64,000 bases of DNA from JAGVSR01 sp033765145 (GTDB lineage: Bacteria > Pseudomonadota > Alphaproteobacteria > Rhizobiales > Hyphomicrobiaceae), in NCBI GenBank assembly GCA_033765145.1, contig JANRIH010000032.1, forward strand, positions 124,001 through 188,000, given 5' to 3'. Below are positions 60,139 through 64,000 of this stretch, one piece after another. The notes beneath the pieces were generated by a model, which saw nothing but the letters and a program-made list of their open reading frames with translations, was not told where the DNA came from and did not search any database. A program made the position numbers and the translations under genes. Position 1 is the first letter of the stretch, and every line of letters begins with the position of its first letter.

Positions 60139-61133
60139 GCGATCGGATTGGCAGTGAAGCCGAGCTGATCGAGACCTACCTGGCGCCCCTGGCCTACGGA
60201 TTGCCCGGTGCCTGCAATCTGATCGACGACGCCGCCGTCCTGACCGTCGCCGACAACGAGGAACTTGTCGTCACGACCGACGCCGTCGCGGCAGGCGTGC
60301 ATTTCTTCGAGGACGACCCGCCCGACGCGATCGCGTGGAAGGCCCTCGCCGTCAACATCTCCGATCTCGTTGCCAAGGGCGCGACGCCGCTCGCCTATCA
60401 GATGGCGCTCTCTTTTCCCGAAGCCCCGCGTCACGACTGGATGGCCAAATTCGCTGAAGGACTGCGCAACGCGCAATTGGCCTTTGCCGTCACGCTGTCG
60501 GGCGGCGACACCGACCGCCGGCCGGGTCCTCTGAGCGTCACGATCACCGCGATCGGCCGCGTTCCGGCGAGCCAGACGGTCCGCCGGTCGGGCGGACGGC
60601 CTGGTGATCGCCTGTTCGTGACGAACACGCTCGGCGACGCGGCCTTGGGTCTCGAATTGAGGCGTGCTTCTTCAGCGGTCGCCGGCTGGGCGCTCGACGA
60701 GCAGGATCGCGCGTTTCTCCTCGACCGATATTTGCGCCCGCGCCCGTCGATCGTCGCGGCCGCCATTGTCCTAGAACATGCGTCCGCCGCGATGGACCTC
60801 TCCGACGGTCTCGCCAAGGACTTGGGGCGTCTCTGCCGTGTCGGCGGCACGGGCGCGCGTGTCAGGATTGGGGATTTGCCTTTGTCGCGTGCCGCGCGGC
60901 TCGCCATGGCGCGCGATCCCGATGTGTTGGAAAGGATCGTGACCGGCGGCGACGACTACGAGGTTCTGGCAGCCGTTCCGCCCGATAGGCTCGCCCGTTT
61001 CGCGGCCGATGCCGAGGCGCGCGGTCTCGCCTTCACGGAGATCGGCATCTTGACCGCCGATGGAGGTGTAGAGATCCTTGATCAGAGCGGCCGCGCGCGC
61101 GAGTTCTCGCGCCCGGGCTGGGATCATTTCTGA
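60135..61133 (+). CDS. thiL: Thiamine-monophosphate kinase
   Basis: A 332-residue kinase that phosphorylates thiamine monophosphate to the diphosphate. It has the PurM/ThiL fold: IDDAAVLTV, VTTDAVAAGVHF, LAVNISDLVAKGATP, LSGGDTDR, MDLSDGLAKDL and TGGDDYEVL. Last gene of the nrdR-rib-nusB-thiL operon by overlap; about 280 noncoding bases follow. Confidence 0.97.
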   Translation: MSDRIGSEAELIETYLAPLAYGLPGACNLIDDAAVLTVADNEELVVTTDAVAAGVHFFEDDPPDAIAWKALAVNISDLVAKGATPLAYQMALSFPEAPRHDWMAKFAEGLRNAQLAFAVTLSGGDTDRRPGPLSVTITAIGRVPASQTVRRSGGRPGDRLFVTNTLGDAALGLELRRASSAVAGWALDEQDRAFLLDRYLRPRPSIVAAAIVLEHASAAMDLSDGLAKDLGRLCRVGGTGARVRIGDLPLSRAARLAMARDPDVLERIVTGGDDYEVLAAVPPDRLARFAADAEARGLAFTEIGILTADGGVEILDQSGRAREFSRPGWDHF

Positions 61134-61414
61134 GCCCAATCTCAGTCCTGCGATGTCCCGTCACATGAGGCTTAGATGCCGGGCATCATTGAAATTTCTT
61201 CGAGGGTCTTGCTTTGGCCATATGGTTGACGCCATGTCGCCAGGGATGCGGTTCGGGCAATTGTGGTCGGCCGCTGGCCGGGGGCGCCAAGGGGCTGTTA
61301 CCCGGAGCGTCAGAACGGCTGTGTTTCGATCCCGAGCGTGCGTTGGAAGAGCACGAGCCGGCTTCCAAATCGACGCGCGCCTGCGTGTCGTCCGAAAAGA
61401 GGAATGAACGAAAT

Positions 61415-62809
61415 ATGCAGGTTTCGATGCCCGCTCCGGCCCATGACGACATCGGGTCGATTGGGAGCGGCCCTCGTTTCGGCATCGTGGGAATTTTGGT
61501 CCTGATCATGGTAGTTGCGCTGTCCTTTTGCGCGCAGAGCGCACACGCGCAGGGCAATGACGGCTATTGGTGGGACGGCATCAAGAGCTTCGGAACCCCC
61601 GACTACAACACGCGCCCGAAGGCCGAAAAGGCCATGGCGACGAAGGAAGGCGATCCCGACGATCTGCGCCCTGGCGACGTGCCGCTTCGCAGCGACGAAA
61701 TGATTTCGTTCATCGATTCCGCGATCGAACGGTATCGCCAGATTGTCTCGAAGGGTGGCTGGCCCAAGATCGGCGGCACCAAGATGATCCGCCCGGGCGA
61801 CGACGATGAGCGCATGCCTGTCGTGCGCCGCGTGCTGCGCATGACCGGCGACTACAAGACCGGCGGCGGCAGCTATTTCGAGGACTACAACTACGACAGC
61901 ACGACGGAGGAAGCCGTCCGGCGTTTCCAGATGCGCCACGGCTTGCGAACGAACGGCCGCATCGATCGCCCCACGCTCGCAGCGCTGAGCGTCTCCGCCG
62001 AGGAGCGCCTGCAGCAGCTGGAACTCAATCGTCGCCGAATCGTCGCACTGTTGGAGCAGGCGGTCGAGGATCGCTACGTGCTCGTCAACGCCGCCGGCTT
62101 CCAGCTCGAGGCCGTCGAGCGCTTCGAGGTTCATCAGCGCCACCGCGTGATCGTCGGCCGCCAGGGCCGCGAGACGCCGGAATTGCGCGCGACCATCAAG
62201 GCGCTCAACTTCTTCCCGTTCTGGCGCGTGCCCGACAGCGTCGCGAAGCTCGACGTGTTTCCCCGTCTCGTGAAGGAGCCCCAGTATCTCCAGCAGGAAG
62301 GCATTCGCGTCGTCATGGGGGATTTCAACGGCCCCGAGATCGACCCGAGTGCCGTCGACTGGTCCCAGGCCGACCCCGCGAAAGTGAAGCTGCGGCAGGA
62401 CCCCGGTGATAAGAACGCCTTGGGTCTTGTCCGCATCGACATGCAGAACGAGCACGGCGTCTACATGCACGACACGCCGCTGAAGAACCTCTTCACGCAA
62501 TCGGGCCGCGCCTTCAGTGCCGGCTGCGTCCGCGTGCAGGACGTCTTCCGCCTCGTCGAATGGCTCGCAAAGCTCGAACCCGGCTGGGAAAGCCCCGGCC
62601 AGGTCGAGGCCGTCATCCAGTCCGGCCAGCCCCTGACGCTCGATCTGACGCGGCCGGTGCCGGTCTATTTCGCCTACGTCACCGCCTGGGCCGAGCAGGG
62701 CGGGCAGGTTCAGTTCCGCGCCGACATCTACAATCGCGATGGACAGCCGACCGAGACCGCGGTCGTCGATCCCGAGGAGCCCGTGCCGTCGGTCGGCCTC
62801 GCCCCCTGA
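61415..62809 (+). CDS. Murein L,D-transpeptidase, YcbB/LdtD-like
   Basis: A 464-residue exported enzyme from ATG 61415 with AGAGGA 12-17 bases upstream. Signal anchor at about 27-50 (AHAQ cleavage). A peptidoglycan-binding domain is at about 130-190 (RRFQMRHGLRTNGRIDRPTLAALSV). The YkuD catalytic domain is at about 230-400 with MHDTPLKNLF and the nucleophile motif FSAGCVRV. It makes 3-3 cross-links or attaches outer-membrane proteins to peptidoglycan. LdtR, encoded at 50099, is a likely regulator. Confidence 0.93.
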   Translation: MQVSMPAPAHDDIGSIGSGPRFGIVGILVLIMVVALSFCAQSAHAQGNDGYWWDGIKSFGTPDYNTRPKAEKAMATKEGDPDDLRPGDVPLRSDEMISFIDSAIERYRQIVSKGGWPKIGGTKMIRPGDDDERMPVVRRVLRMTGDYKTGGGSYFEDYNYDSTTEEAVRRFQMRHGLRTNGRIDRPTLAALSVSAEERLQQLELNRRRIVALLEQAVEDRYVLVNAAGFQLEAVERFEVHQRHRVIVGRQGRETPELRATIKALNFFPFWRVPDSVAKLDVFPRLVKEPQYLQQEGIRVVMGDFNGPEIDPSAVDWSQADPAKVKLRQDPGDKNALGLVRIDMQNEHGVYMHDTPLKNLFTQSGRAFSAGCVRVQDVFRLVEWLAKLEPGWESPGQVEAVIQSGQPLTLDLTRPVPVYFAYVTAWAEQGGQVQFRADIYNRDGQPTETAVVDPEEPVPSVGLAP

Positions 62810-62881
62810 CTCCCCTGCATGACTTGCGCCCCTGACTGGCGCTGCGATCGGTTTCTGACGATCAGCGCAAGTCCTCGCACG

Positions 62882-62901
62882 GGCACGCCGATAGGCGTGC
62901 C
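62882..62901. terminator. Possible terminator hairpin between the L,D-transpeptidase and tRNA-Asn
   Basis: Perfect 8-base stem GGCACGCC / GGCGTGCC with a GATA loop. No T tract on either strand, so the terminator function is uncertain. Confidence 0.35.
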
Positions 62902-62939
62902 GTGATTTCGCGCATTGGAAGAAATGCCGGACTGAGAGA

Positions 62940-63014
62940 TGGCTCCGCGGGTAGGGCTCGAACCTACGACCGTCCGATTAACAGTCGGATGCTCTACCAC
63001 TGAGCTACCGCGGA
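62940..63014 (-). tRNA. tRNA-Asn (GTT)
   Basis: Read on the minus strand: acceptor TCCGCGG pairs with CCGCGGA, D-arm GCTC/GAGC, anticodon stem CCGAC/GTCGG-type with loop CTGTTAATC giving anticodon GTT, and T-arm GGTTCGAGCC. The CCA end is encoded (TGG at 62940-62942 on the plus strand). Complete. Confidence 0.96.
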
Positions 63015-63194
63015 ACAGGCACTGTTGAAGCGCCGGGGGTGATTAGCAGAAGTCGCCCCACCCGAGAAGGGGCTTTCTGCCACGCGTCGGCCACGGCCGC
63101 AAGTGGCGCGACGAGCATTGATTCTGGTGATTTATCCGCCGTTAGAGCGATAAGAGCGGCGGCATCGAATTTCGCAGAACGCACCATGAATGAT

Positions 63195-63268
63195 TGGAGG
63201 CCACGCCCGGAATTGAACCGGGGTACGCGGATTTGCAGTCCGCTGCGTCACCACTCCGCCACGTGGCC
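63195..63268 (-). tRNA. tRNA-Cys (GCA)
   Basis: Minus strand: acceptor GGCCACG / CGTGGCC, anticodon loop CTGCAAATC giving GCA, T-arm GGTTCAATTCC, discriminator T and an encoded CCA (TGG at 63195-63197 on the plus strand). It lies 180 bases from tRNA-Asn in the same orientation; the two may be separate units. Confidence 0.95.
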
Positions 63269-63559
63269 TCTGGTCCGCATCCAGCCTGTCGTTGGCCGGC
63301 ATCGGAGCGCGAAGCGGGCGCGCACCTCTGCGAGAGAGCGGCTGGGTAGCATACCTCCGGGGAAGGGCACAAGCGAGCCCTCGCAATCGCGCCGAATGTC
63401 CCCGCCGGCGCACGGACGTCTGCGCCGCGACCCTCCCGCCAATCTCGAAACTGCCCCGTCGTCCCGGAGGCGCTCCTGCTTCGAAATTGCGGCTGGTCGG
63501 GCGCGGCGGCACTCTCTAAGGTTCCGCGTCGCATGCGCCAGCAACAGGGTCCGCGGCCG

Positions 63560-64000
63560 ATGGTCGATACATCTCTCCAACGCAAGAACATGGTCGAAAG
63601 CCAGGTCCGTCCGAGTGACGTCACCGACCGCCGGATCACCCTTGCCATGTCGTCGATCGCGCGCGAGGCGTTCGTCGCGCCCGAACTGCGCGCATTGGCC
63701 TACAGCGACGCGGAACTGCCGCTCGGTGACGGCCGCACGAAAGGCCGCCAGCTTCTCGCCCCGCGCACGCTCGCGAAGATGATCCAGATCCTCTCCCCCG
63801 ACCCCTCCGACATCGTTCTCGACGTCGGGTGCGGCACCGGATACGCGACCGCCATCCTGTCGCGCCTCGCGATGACGGTCGTGGCGCTCGAGGAGGATCA
63901 GGGTCTCGCCCAGGAAGCGACGCGCGTCCTTCAGGTGCAGGGCTTCGACAATGCCGCCGTCGTGCAGGGGCCGCTGACCGACGGTTATCCGAGCGAAGGC
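63560..64000 (+). CDS. Protein-L-isoaspartate O-methyltransferase family protein (cut by window end)
   Basis: The first 147 residues, open to the last base. ATG 63560 is preferred (an in-frame ATG lies at 63533). RKNMVESQVRPSDVTDRRI and FVAPELRALAYSDAELPLGDGRTKGRQLLAP match the alphaproteobacterial PIMT-like family, and DVGCGTGYATAIL is the SAM-binding motif I. Proteins of this branch are often encoded upstream of tolC and may not repair isoaspartate. The 290 bases before it hold only tRNA-Cys flanking DNA. Confidence 0.88.
   Translation, partial: MVDTSLQRKNMVESQVRPSDVTDRRITLAMSSIAREAFVAPELRALAYSDAELPLGDGRTKGRQLLAPRTLAKMIQILSPDPSDIVLDVGCGTGYATAILSRLAMTVVALEEDQGLAQEATRVLQVQGFDNAAVVQGPLTDGYPSEG

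Noticed and set aside
62940..63268. tRNA genes as attachment site of a genomic island
   Set aside because: Both tRNAs are intact, with no integrase or repeated tRNA 3' end nearby.

Overview
The window is a GC-rich bacterial chromosome segment that reads as an alphaproteobacterium, most likely of the order Hyphomicrobiales (Rhizobiales). The supporting content is: a NDUFA12-type Complex I accessory subunit followed by a DUF2155 protein, C4-pathway 5-aminolevulinate synthase (hemA), an LdtR-type MarR regulator together with an L,D-transpeptidase, a HWE-family histidine kinase with a MASE1 sensor, a B12-dependent ribonucleotide reductase, an RR-motif beta-helix secreted protein, and a RibB protein carrying a degenerate GTP-cyclohydrolase-II-like half. 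No rRNA, phage, transposase or CRISPR array was seen. Two tRNAs (Asn, Cys) lie near the right end.

Layout. 0-13.3 kb is an envelope and secretome region: a VpsF-like polysaccharide membrane protein (probably cut at the left edge), a Tat-exported lysozyme-like protein, an AsmA-family protein, an M23 endopeptidase with two Pro-Thr-Glu-Pro tracts and a tryptophan-rich tail, a 1358-residue protein that fuses a complete S8 subtilisin to a complete M4 thermolysin, and a beta-helix Tat protein. 13.4-15.6 kb holds a convergent response regulator and MASE1-HWE kinase. 15.7-20.2 kb holds an OGFr-like protein, a membrane-anchored L7/L12-CTD-like protein, a 40-bp-period tandem repeat, uvrB with long extensions and a decayed HNH nuclease. 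20.3-24.9 kb has small exported or membrane proteins, an SDR and aspartate aminotransferase.

24.9-26.4 kb is a low-GC two-gene island encoding a TIR-domain protein and a hydrophobic Gly/Ala-rich EcsC-like protein. It is the best candidate in the window for an undescribed defence-type system. 26.5-38.1 kb holds cytochrome b561/c', an EF-G paralogue, a VOC-TM-coiled-coil fusion, exported MsrA and MsrB, SfsA, a CinA-type MoaB/MogA-like protein and an RlpA-like protein. 38.3-50.6 kb holds a REP/MITE-like element, nrdJ, NDUFA12, DUF2155, a catalase-related peroxidase, a chorismate-lyase-like protein, hemB, an extensin-like protein, 3-hydroxyisobutyryl-CoA hydrolase and ldtR.

50.6-64 kb is a conserved metabolic block: ohrR, hemA, glyA, then an inserted Xre-RES toxin-antitoxin pair, then the tightly overlapping operon nrdR-ribD-ribE-ribB(X)-ribH-nusB-thiL, an L,D-transpeptidase, tRNA-Asn, tRNA-Cys and a PIMT-like methyltransferase cut by the right edge. 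Functional links within the window include glyA (glycine) feeding hemA, hemB as the next haem step, NrdR with a box-like site in front of nrdJ, and LdtR with an L,D-transpeptidase.
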